Source of the DNA: Burkholderia latens
GTDB lineage: Bacteria; Pseudomonadota; Gammaproteobacteria; Burkholderiales; Burkholderiaceae
DNA: 64,000 nucleotides
Assembly: GCF_001718795.1 (NCBI RefSeq)
Contig: NZ_CP013438.1
Location: forward strand, 1,240,001 to 1,304,000
Direction of reading: 5' to 3'
Every line of letters begins with the position of its first letter. Position 1 is the stretch's first letter. The position numbers and the translations under genes were made by a program. The notes beneath the pieces are model-generated. The model made no database searches. It saw only the letters and a program-made list of their open reading frames with translations, and was not told the origin of the DNA. Below, one piece after another: positions 34,007 through 42,130 of the stretch.

Positions 34007-36597
34007 GAGCGCCGACCTCCAGCCAGCAGGGACAGATCCGCGAGCGTGACGAACACGCCGACCGAGCCCGAGGCCGCGAGATAGCGCGGCTCCCAGTGCG
34101 GCTCGAACTTGCTCTTGAAAGCACGCAAGCCACGGAAGTTGTAAAAGCGGCCGCCGAAGCGCCAGACCATCAGCCCGAACCGGTGCCACGGCGACGGCAT
34201 CTTCGCCGCCCCCATTCCCGAGAACGGCGCGATGCCCAGGCTCAGCTTGCGGAATCCCGCTTCCTTCAGATGCAGCGCGAGCTGCGTAAACAAATACTCC
34301 ATCGCATACGGCGACGCTTCCGGCAGATGACGCATCACGCCGACCGTCGCCTCGGTGTTGAGGTCGGTCGTCATGAACGTGACGAACGCGATCGGTTTGT
34401 CGGCTTGCCGCACCAGCATCACCGACTGGGTCGCGAGATAGCCCTCGTGGAAGGCGGCCACGGAGAAGCTCTTTTCGCGCGCGTCGCGGCTGTCGAGCCA
34501 GCCGTCGGAGATGTCGCGCAACGCCGGCAGCGCGGCCGGCACGTCGGCCGGCGCGATCACCTCGACCGACAGCGCATCCTTGTCGCCGCGGCGCAGCGCA
34601 TAACGCAGATGTGACCGGTTCGAGCCCTTCAGGTCGAACCGGTCGAGCGCGATGTGCGCTTCCTCGCCCAGCTTCATCAGCGTGAGCCCGGCATCGAGAT
34701 ACAGCGGCAGCGCGTTCGCACGCACTTGATAGAACGCCGCGCGCCCGCTGTGTGCGTGCGCGAGCGCAATGAACTTGCTGATCAGCGCCGGCCATTCCTC
34801 GCGCGGTCCGACCGGATCGTGCAGCGCGGCCCACGTGCGGCCGTTCTTCGCGTACATCAGGAACGCGCGGCGCGATTCGGAGAACAGGAACGACTTGTCG
34901 CCCATCAGCGCGAGGCCCGCATCGCTGCATTCCTGCGCGCGGATGATCCGCTCCGCGTCGAGCAGATCCTGCTCGGCCGGCTTCACGAAGCGGCCGGGCG
35001 CCGGCCGCAGCAATTGCCACAGCGCGAACATCGCGACGAACACGCCGGCTGCCAGCGTCGCCCGCAACGCGCGGGGCGCACGTGCGTCGAACGAGAAATG
35101 CGACCACAGATCGCGCGTGTACGGCACGTCGCGGAACGCGAAGCACAGCACCCACACCGCGAGGATCAGCACGAGCGTCACCGACACGAACCAGCTCACG
35201 GTGAAGCGCTCGGCGAGCAGCGACGAATGACGGTTGAAGCGGCGCCGGCTGACGAGCAGCAGCACCAGCAGCGTGCCGAGCACGCCGGCCTCGACGAACG
35301 CAAGCCCCTTCGCGAGCGACAGCGCGAGACTCGCGAGCGTCAGCGCGAAGGTCATCCACCATGCGCCGTCGAGGCGCCGCAGCAGCCCGCGCGCGACGAA
35401 CAGCAGCGCGACGCCCAGCACGCTGCAGATCACCTGCGAGCCTTCGAGCACCCACAGCGGCACGATGTTGCGCAGGATCGCGATCCGGTGCCAGAACGCG
35501 GGCGTTGCGCTCGAAATCACCAGCATCCCGCCGACCGCGAACGTCACGAGGCTCAGGAACAGCGGCGCAAGTTGCGACACGCGCGCAGCCTGCCGCGACA
35601 CGAGCCGGCGCCGCAGCGCGCGCCCTTCGAAGGCAGCCAGCAGGCCGGCCGACAGCACGAGCGGCACGCCGAAGTAGATTGCGCGATACGCGATCAGCGC
35701 GGCGACCATCGCGTGCGCGGGCACCTCGCGGCCCAGCGTGAACACCATCGCGGCTTCGAACACGCCGATCCCGCCCGGCGTATGGCCGATCATCCCGAGC
35801 AGCAGTGCAGCCGCGTACACGGTGATGAAGGTCGGGAAGCCGACCGGCGCGGCCGGCAACAGCACCCACAACGTGAGGCCGGCGGCCACGACGTCGAGCA
35901 CCGCGTAGACGACCTGCGCAACGAGATCGCGCCGCGCCGGCACGTCGAATGCGAGCCATTTGAAGCGCGTGACGACCGGGCGCGCGGTGTGGCCGCACAG
36001 CGCGACCATGCCGGCCAGCACGACGAGCAGCGCGGCGCCGCCCCACGTGAGCACGCCGGGCGCGACGTGCAGCATTGCAGCAAGCGTCTGCGGCACGCAA
36101 ACCATGCCGATCGCGGTCATCAACACCATCGCGAGCGCGAGCGTGCCGCTCGTGAACACCGTCATCCGGCCGATCTGCGCGGGCGTGACGCCCGACACGC
36201 CGTACACGCGCGCGCGCACGGCGCCGCCCGTAAGCGCGCCGAACCCGGTCGCGTTGCCGAGCGCCGAGCCGGCGATCGCGCCGATCCACAGCGCGGCGCG
36301 CGGTACTTTCGCGCCGACGTAGCGCAGGCCGACCGCATCGCGAGCGACGAGCGCGAGATAGCTCAGCGCAGTCGCGGCGAGCGACGCGCCCCACTCGCCG
36401 ACGGTCATGTGGCGAAGCTGACGGATCACCGACCGGTAGTCGACGGATTCGGACAAGTGCTGGAAAACCACGATCAGCAGCAAGCCGATGCCGAGTGCGA
36501 GCAGCGGCGACAGCACGCGCTCGTGGCGGATCAGCGCCGAAACACGGGCGATCGCCGACGCGGCACGGCCGGGCGGACCAGGGCGACGGGAAGACAT
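34003..36597 (-). CDS. mprF: Bifunctional lysylphosphatidylglycerol flippase/synthetase MprF (LpiA)
   Basis: An 864-residue membrane protein. The N-terminal flippase part has about 14 helices, including LGNATGFGALTGGAVRARVY and LLGMIGHTPGGIGVFEAAMV. From about residue 540 the cytosolic aminoacyl-PG synthase (DUF2156) follows, with GDKSFLFSESRRAFLMYAKN, DLKGSNRSHLRYALRRGDKD and SLGIAPFSGMGAAK. It transfers lysine from Lys-tRNA to phosphatidylglycerol and flips the product. The length is typical. It is the first gene of a two-gene operon with acvB. The ATG at 36597 is the first codon that includes the basic cytosolic N-terminus. Confidence 0.9.
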   Translation of the reverse strand: MSSRRPGPPGRAASAIARVSALIRHERVLSPLLALGIGLLLIVVFQHLSESVDYRSVIRQLRHMTVGEWGASLAATALSYLALVARDAVGLRYVGAKVPRAALWIGAIAGSALGNATGFGALTGGAVRARVYGVSGVTPAQIGRMTVFTSGTLALAMVLMTAIGMVCVPQTLAAMLHVAPGVLTWGGAALLVVLAGMVALCGHTARPVVTRFKWLAFDVPARRDLVAQVVYAVLDVVAAGLTLWVLLPAAPVGFPTFITVYAAALLLGMIGHTPGGIGVFEAAMVFTLGREVPAHAMVAALIAYRAIYFGVPLVLSAGLLAAFEGRALRRRLVSRQAARVSQLAPLFLSLVTFAVGGMLVISSATPAFWHRIAILRNIVPLWVLEGSQVICSVLGVALLFVARGLLRRLDGAWWMTFALTLASLALSLAKGLAFVEAGVLGTLLVLLLVSRRRFNRHSSLLAERFTVSWFVSVTLVLILAVWVLCFAFRDVPYTRDLWSHFSFDARAPRALRATLAAGVFVAMFALWQLLRPAPGRFVKPAEQDLLDAERIIRAQECSDAGLALMGDKSFLFSESRRAFLMYAKNGRTWAALHDPVGPREEWPALISKFIALAHAHSGRAAFYQVRANALPLYLDAGLTLMKLGEEAHIALDRFDLKGSNRSHLRYALRRGDKDALSVEVIAPADVPAALPALRDISDGWLDSRDAREKSFSVAAFHEGYLATQSVMLVRQADKPIAFVTFMTTDLNTEATVGVMRHLPEASPYAMEYLFTQLALHLKEAGFRKLSLGIAPFSGMGAAKMPSPWHRFGLMVWRFGGRFYNFRGLRAFKSKFEPHWEPRYLAASGSVGVFVTLADLSLLAGGRRS

Positions 36598-36743
36598 AGG
36601 TTATTCGTGCAGGTGCATAGCATGTCGCGGCGCGGGACGGCCGGGCGGCGACGAATCGGGTTGTTCTGCGTGGGCGGTCGGCCGAAAGCAGAGGCAGGCG
36701 ACGCCTGGATCAGAAATTACAAGTATACGGACTTTATATTACA

Positions 36744-36758
36744 GAATGTTTCACATTC
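36744..36758. promoter_or_regulatory. Small inverted repeat in the AT-rich mprF upstream region
   Basis: GAATG (36744-36748) and CATTC (36754-36758) flank a 5-nt centre. It lies about 150 bp upstream of mprF in an unusually AT-rich stretch containing TATACT-like -10 hexamers on both strands. It could be an operator or part of the promoter region. The remainder of the 423-bp gap 36598-37020 shows no gene. Confidence 0.3.
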
Positions 36759-37020
36759 GCTTTGTGCGGATTTGTGATGTCGTGCGTATCAAAATCGCAT
36801 AAAGAAAGGGCGTCCACGGACGCACGGTGCGCATCATACCGGGAACGCGCGCGGTTTTTTCATCCGATGAATGACTTGCGATGCATTTGGGAGAAATCTG
36901 CCGGGCCGCGCCCGTGGAACGAGGAGGAAAGCACGATGGCGCCGCGCGTTTCGGAATGGGGGCGGGTCGATTCGATGGGCCCGCCGGCGCGGCGCCGACG
37001 CGGACGGACGTCACTACGCG

Positions 37021-37455
37021 TCACTTCGCGCGCTCATGCTCCCCCAACCCGATCGTTTTGTAATCGTAAGTCGGGTAGAACTCCGTCCGGTACACGCCCC
37101 AGGCCGTATCCTCGAGCACGCGATTGACCTCGCGCAACCGCGACGCCGGCAGCCGCAGCACGACGATTTGCCCGATTCCCATCGTTACCGTCCAGCTCAC
37201 CACCTCGACGCCCGGCGGCGGAAACGCCTTGTAGAACCCCTGTTTCGCCAGCTGCGCGTTCAGCTCCGCGAGCGGGCGCGACTCGTCGTGTTTCAGGAAC
37301 ACGGTGAGCAGTACCGCGTTGTCGGGCGTCGCGACAGCCGAGCCGGCCGGCACCGTCGATGTCTCGCCGATGGCCGGTGCGCCGGGAATCGCGGCGGCGG
37401 CCAGCGCGGCGACCATCACGAGCGTTCGAATCGGAAAATTCGGGAACAGGATCAT
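37021..37455 (-). CDS. Hypothetical exported protein
   Basis: A 144-residue protein with a Sec signal peptide (FPIRTLVMVAALAAAAIPGA, cleaved before about IGET). The mature part has alternating strand/helix character (NAVLLTVFLKHDESRPLAEL, MGIGQIVVLRLPASRLREVN). The ATG at 37455 has GGAG about 8 nt upstream. It lies 88 bp downstream of the nitrate reductase gene in the same direction and could be a tail gene of that operon. No family was recognised and no link to nitrate is implied by the sequence. Confidence 0.7.
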   Translation of the reverse strand: MILFPNFPIRTLVMVAALAAAAIPGAPAIGETSTVPAGSAVATPDNAVLLTVFLKHDESRPLAELNAQLAKQGFYKAFPPPGVEVVSWTVTMGIGQIVVLRLPASRLREVNRVLEDTAWGVYRTEFYPTYDYKTIGLGEHERAK

Positions 37456-37543
37456 CGCGCGACTCCATTGCTTGGTGGCGGAAGCCGCCATCATGCGCTA
37501 CCGGATCGATCGTTGCAGCGAACCGGCCGATGCGGGCACGCGC

Positions 37544-40500
37544 TCAATACACGTCGCGCATGTACCGGCGCGCCTTCGCGAGCCGCGCGACGTAGTCGTT
37601 CGCGGCTTCGTCGGACATCCCGCCGTGCTCGGCCACGATCGCCTTCAGCGCTGTGTCGACGTCCTTCGCCATCCGCGCGGCGTCGCCGCACACGTAGAAG
37701 TGCGCGCCCTCTTCCAGCCACCTGTACAGCTCGGCGCCCTGCTCGCGCATCCGGTCCTGCACGTAGATCTTGTCGGCCTGATCGCGCGAGAACGCGAGAT
37801 CGAGCCGCGTGAGCAACCCGCTGTCGCGCATCGCCGTGAGTTCGTCGCCGTAGTAGAAGTCGGTCTGCGCGTGCTGCTCGCCGAAGAACAGCCAGTTGCG
37901 CCCGCGCGCGCCGCGTGCCTGCCGCTCGTGCAGGAAGCCGCGGAACGGCGCGACGCCGGTGCCCGGCCCGACCATCACGACCGGCACGTCGCCGTTCACC
38001 GGCGGCCGGAAATGCGCGGACTTCTGCACGAACACCGGCACGCGGCCATCGTCCGCGCGATCGGCGAGGAACGTCGATGCGACGCCTTTGCGCGCACGAC
38101 GACCGTTGTGATAGCGCACGGCCGACACCGTCAGATGAATTTCGCCGCGATGCGCGCTGGGGCTCGATGCGATCGAATACAGGCGCGGCTGCAACCGCTT
38201 CAGCATCCCGACCAATTCCGCGCCCGACAACTCGACCGGGAATTCATGCAGCACGTCCGCAAGCTGTTGTCCCCACAACCATTGCTTCAGGTCGGCCTTG
38301 CGGTCGTCGGCGAGTAACGCGTTCAGTGCGCCGTTCGCGCTGCGCGACGCGATGAACGCAAGCGTATCCGGGTGCGGGCGCGTGATGTCGAAGTGGCGTG
38401 CAAGCGCGTCGGCGAGGCGCATGTCGCCGACGCCCGCGACCGAGACCGGCGCGTCGGCCTTCAGCGCGGTGACCGACAGCAACTCGTCGACCAGTTCCGG
38501 GCAGTTGGTCGGCCACACGCCGAGCGCGTCGCCGGCTTCGTATTCAAGGTTCGCGCCTTCGGTCGACAGCGACACGTAACGCGTGTCCTTCGCGGCGCCC
38601 GGGCGATTCAGCCGCAGGTTCGCGACGAGTCTCGACGGCGCCGGGTGCGCTTTGGTCGGCAACAGTCCGGACGCGCTCAAGCCGGTGGCCGGCACCGCGT
38701 GCAGCGCCGCATCCGCCTCCTTGATCCGCGCGACGACGCGTTCGAGCCATTGGTCCGCGTCGCGCTGGAATTCGACGTCGCAATCGACGCGCGCGCACAG
38801 CCGCGCCGCGCCGAGTTCGGCCAGCCGCGCATCGAGCCGGCGGCCGTGTCCGCAAAACTGGTCGTAGTTGCGATCGCCGAACGCAAGCACCGCGAAGTGC
38901 ACACCGTCGAGGCGCGCGGCGCTGCCGTCCTGCAGCACTTCCCAGAACTCGCTGCCGTTGTCAGGGGGATCGCCGTCGCCGAACGTGCTCGTCATCAGCA
39001 GCACGTACTGCGCACCGGCCAGCGACGCGACCGGATAGTCGGACATGCACGCGGTACGAATCTCGAAGCCCGCGTTCATCAACTGCGTCGCGTAATTCTC
39101 GGTCAACGATTCGATGTTGCCCGTCTGCGACGCCCACAGCAGCGTGACCTTCGGCCGCGCGCGCACGATGCGTACGCCGCCGGACGCGGCGGCGTCGCCG
39201 GGCAGCGCAGGCGCCGCGCCATCCGCGCCGTGCGCCGCCACCGCGCGGCTGAACAGCCCCGCGAGCATCCCGTCGAGCCAGAGCCGCACCGGCGGCGCAA
39301 GCGGCGCGCCGGCCGGCAGCACCGGTACGCCGCCTTCGCGGCCCCCGGCGCTCGCCTTCAGCCCGCTGACGAAGCCGGCCACGTACAGACGCTCCGCGTC
39401 GGACAGCGGCGGCGGCGCAAAATCGGCCACGCCGAGCGCGGCCGCGAAAGTGTCGAGGTCTGCCATGTCGGTTTCCTGTGATGCCGCGCTCGACACCGTC
39501 GCGGGCACGAGCGGCGCGCCGGCCGCGGACGCATCGGGTTGCGCGGCTGTGTGGTCGGCGGACGCAAACGCATCCGTGTCGACGCGGGTCAGCGCGACCG
39601 CGCAATATTTGAGTTCGGGTTGCTGCGATTCCGGGTCGATCGCATCGTGGGTCACCGCGTTGATGCACAGATCGTCGCCGTACACGTCGTTCCAGTGCAT
39701 CGGCGCGAAGCAGTTGCCGCGCCGCACACGCTCGGTGACGACGGCCGGCAGCACCGCGCGCCCGCGTGCCGAGCGGATCTCGACACTGTCTTTCGTCGCG
39801 ATGCCGAGCGCGCTCGCGTCATCCGGATGCAGTTCGACGAACGGGCGCGGATTGAGCTTGTTCAGAATCCCGACCTTGCCTGTCTTCGTCATCGTGTGCC
39901 ATTGATGCTGCAGCCGCCCGGTGTTCAGCACGATCGGGAACGTATCGTCCGGCAGTTCGGCCGGCGCGACGTGCGGCCGTGCGAAGAAGCGCGCCTTGCC
40001 CGACGGCGTCGGGAACGCGACGCGCGGCGCGTCGTGCCCGTCGGCCGCCGCGCGCGGCGTCTGGCTCACGCCGTCGTTCAGGTAGCGGATCGGGTGCCGC
40101 TCGCGCGCGGCGCCCGGCGCGACCGGCCATTGCACCGGGCCGTCGCGCAGCGCCGCATGGCTCGCGCCGCGCAGGTCGTAGCCGGTCGCCGGATTCGAAA
40201 AGCGCACGATTTCATCAAATACGTCGGCCGCCGACGCATAGTCGAACGCATCGCCGAAGCCCATCGCGCGCGCGACTTCCGCGACGATGCGCCAGTCCGG
40301 CAGCGCGTCGCCGGGCGGCGCGATCGCGGCGCGCATCAGCGTCATGTTGCGTTCGGAATTGATCATCACGCCGTCGCCCTCGGCCCACAGCGCGCCGGGC
40401 AGCAGGATGTCCGCGTAGCGGTTCGTCTCGGTGTCGAGAAACGCGTCCTGCGCGATCACGACCTCGGCGGCCTGCAGCCCTGCGATCACCCTCTGCCGGT

Positions 40501-41731
40501 TCGGCACGGTTGCAACCGGGTTCGTGCAGACGATCCAGCACGCCTTGACGTCGCCGGCGGCCATCCGCTCGAACAGGTCGACCGTACCGTTGCCGGTTTC
40601 CCGGCGCAGCGTGCCGGCCGGCACGCGCCACAGGTTCTCGACGAAGCGCCGGTCTTCGTCGGACGCCACCGAGCGCTGGCCCGGCAAGCCCGCGCCCATG
40701 TAACCCATCTCGCGCCCGCCCATCGCATTCGGCTGGCCGGTCAGCGAGAACGGCCCGCTGCCCGGGCGGCAGATCTTGCCGGTCGCGAGATGCAGGTTGC
40801 AGATCGCATTGGTGTTCCACACGCCGTGCGTGCTCTGGTTCAGCCCCATCGTCCAGCAACTCGTCCATTCCTGCGCGTCGCCGATCCATTGCGCGGCCGT
40901 CAGGATGTCGGCCTGTTCGAGGCCCGTGATCTCGGCGACGCGTTCGGGCGTGTAATCGGCGAGGAACGCCGGCATCGCGTCCCAGCCTTCCGTGTACGCG
41001 TCGATGAACGCGGCATCGGTGCGCCCGTTCGCGTGCAGCAGGTGCAGGAGTCCGTTCGTCAGCGCGAGATCCGTGCCCGGCCGGATCTGCAGGAACAGGT
41101 CGGCCTTGTCGGCGGTGGCGGTGCGGCGCGGGTCGACGACGATCAGCTTCGCGCCGGCCTTCACGCGGTCCATCATCCGCAGGAACAGGATCGGGTGGCA
41201 GTCGGCCATGTTCGCGCCGATCACGAAGAACAGGTTCGCGCGGTCGAAATCCTGATACGACCCGGGTGGGCCATCGGCGCCGAGCGACTGCTTGTAGCCG
41301 GTGCTCGCGCTCGCCATGCACAGCCGAGAGTTCGACTCGATGTTGTTGGTGCCGACGAAGCCCTTCGCGAGCTTGTTCACGAGATACTGCGCCTCGATCG
41401 ACATCTGCCCCGATACATAGAACGACAGCGCATCCGGCCCGTGCGTGTCGAGCACCGCGCGCAGCCGGCGCGCGGTCTGCGTGATCGCGTCGCGAACCGG
41501 CAGCGGCACGAGGTCGTCCTCGCGCGCATGCCGCACGAACGCGCGCTCGAGCCGGCCCGAGCGGCGCAGCGCGACGTGCGCGGACGAGCCTTTCGTGCAC
41601 AGCCGTCCGAAGTTGGCCGGATGGTCGGAGTCGCCGGACACCTTAACGACCTCACCATCCTCGACGTGCAGCACCATCCCGCAGCCGACGCCGCAGTACG
41701 GGCACACGCTCTTGACGGAAGTGGCGGTCAT
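37544..41731 (-). CDS. Assimilatory nitrate reductase fused to CysJ-like flavoprotein reductase
   Basis: A 1395-residue fusion. Residues 1 to about 700 are a cytoplasmic molybdopterin nitrate reductase with an N-terminal 4Fe-4S motif (CPYCGVGCGM then RLCTKG: Cys10, 13, 17, 45). After a linker, flavodoxin begins near residue 860 (LLWASQTGNIESL). The FAD domain (about 1030-1230, with RLYSIASSPSAHRGEIHLT) and the NAD(P) domain (VGPGTGVAPFRGF, about 1250) follow. The reductase half would deliver NAD(P)H electrons to the Mo centre, replacing a separate NasB/NasC partner. It is the last enzyme gene of the narK-nirB-nirD operon, 16 bp after nirD. Confidence 0.92.
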   Translation of the reverse strand: MTATSVKSVCPYCGVGCGMVLHVEDGEVVKVSGDSDHPANFGRLCTKGSSAHVALRRSGRLERAFVRHAREDDLVPLPVRDAITQTARRLRAVLDTHGPDALSFYVSGQMSIEAQYLVNKLAKGFVGTNNIESNSRLCMASASTGYKQSLGADGPPGSYQDFDRANLFFVIGANMADCHPILFLRMMDRVKAGAKLIVVDPRRTATADKADLFLQIRPGTDLALTNGLLHLLHANGRTDAAFIDAYTEGWDAMPAFLADYTPERVAEITGLEQADILTAAQWIGDAQEWTSCWTMGLNQSTHGVWNTNAICNLHLATGKICRPGSGPFSLTGQPNAMGGREMGYMGAGLPGQRSVASDEDRRFVENLWRVPAGTLRRETGNGTVDLFERMAAGDVKACWIVCTNPVATVPNRQRVIAGLQAAEVVIAQDAFLDTETNRYADILLPGALWAEGDGVMINSERNMTLMRAAIAPPGDALPDWRIVAEVARAMGFGDAFDYASAADVFDEIVRFSNPATGYDLRGASHAALRDGPVQWPVAPGAARERHPIRYLNDGVSQTPRAAADGHDAPRVAFPTPSGKARFFARPHVAPAELPDDTFPIVLNTGRLQHQWHTMTKTGKVGILNKLNPRPFVELHPDDASALGIATKDSVEIRSARGRAVLPAVVTERVRRGNCFAPMHWNDVYGDDLCINAVTHDAIDPESQQPELKYCAVALTRVDTDAFASADHTAAQPDASAAGAPLVPATVSSAASQETDMADLDTFAAALGVADFAPPPLSDAERLYVAGFVSGLKASAGGREGGVPVLPAGAPLAPPVRLWLDGMLAGLFSRAVAAHGADGAAPALPGDAAASGGVRIVRARPKVTLLWASQTGNIESLTENYATQLMNAGFEIRTACMSDYPVASLAGAQYVLLMTSTFGDGDPPDNGSEFWEVLQDGSAARLDGVHFAVLAFGDRNYDQFCGHGRRLDARLAELGAARLCARVDCDVEFQRDADQWLERVVARIKEADAALHAVPATGLSASGLLPTKAHPAPSRLVANLRLNRPGAAKDTRYVSLSTEGANLEYEAGDALGVWPTNCPELVDELLSVTALKADAPVSVAGVGDMRLADALARHFDITRPHPDTLAFIASRSANGALNALLADDRKADLKQWLWGQQLADVLHEFPVELSGAELVGMLKRLQPRLYSIASSPSAHRGEIHLTVSAVRYHNGRRARKGVASTFLADRADDGRVPVFVQKSAHFRPPVNGDVPVVMVGPGTGVAPFRGFLHERQARGARGRNWLFFGEQHAQTDFYYGDELTAMRDSGLLTRLDLAFSRDQADKIYVQDRMREQGAELYRWLEEGAHFYVCGDAARMAKDVDTALKAIVAEHGGMSDEAANDYVARLAKARRYMRDVY

Positions 41732-41747
41732 GCGCGTTCCTCGACGG

Positions 41748-42092
41748 TCACGCCGCCACCCACACGAAACCGTCCTCGACGCGTGACGGATACGCGCTCA
41801 CCGATTGCTCGGGCGATTCGAGACATTCGCCGGTTCGCAGATCGAAATGCTGCTTGTACAGCGGCGATGCGACGACGATGCGCTCGCCGACGCTGCCGAT
41901 CAGCCCGCGAGACATCACGGCCGCCTGCGACACAGGATCGACGTTGTCGATCGCGAACACCCCGCCTTCGGGATGCGCGACATGAAACACCGCGACCTGC
42001 TCGCCGTTGACGAGCGCGCATACGCCGGTGTTCGGCACGATGTCGTCGAGCGGGCACACGCGGATCCAGGACAGCGGAAGACGGTCGTTCAT
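41748..42092 (-). CDS. nirD: NADH-dependent nitrite reductase small subunit NirD
   Basis: A 114-residue Rieske-fold protein (WIRVCPLDDIVPNTGVCALV to YPSRVEDGFVWVAA). The two Cys-His pairs of true Rieske proteins are absent, as normal for NirD. It forms the small subunit of assimilatory siroheme nitrite reductase with NirB. It lies 38 bp after nirB. The ATG at 42092 has a purine-rich Shine-Dalgarno-like sequence (AAGGAG) upstream. Confidence 0.92.
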   Translation of the reverse strand: MNDRLPLSWIRVCPLDDIVPNTGVCALVNGEQVAVFHVAHPEGGVFAIDNVDPVSQAAVMSRGLIGSVGERIVVASPLYKQHFDLRTGECLESPEQSVSAYPSRVEDGFVWVAA

Positions 42093-42130
42093 GATGGGCT
42101 CCTTCGCAAAGTTGCTCGTATCGGTCGGGA

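Noticed and set aside
34654-36777. A 707-codon open frame opposite mprF
   Set aside because: Arg/Gln/Glu/His-rich shadow of the GC-rich mprF coding strand, with no domain or ribosome site.
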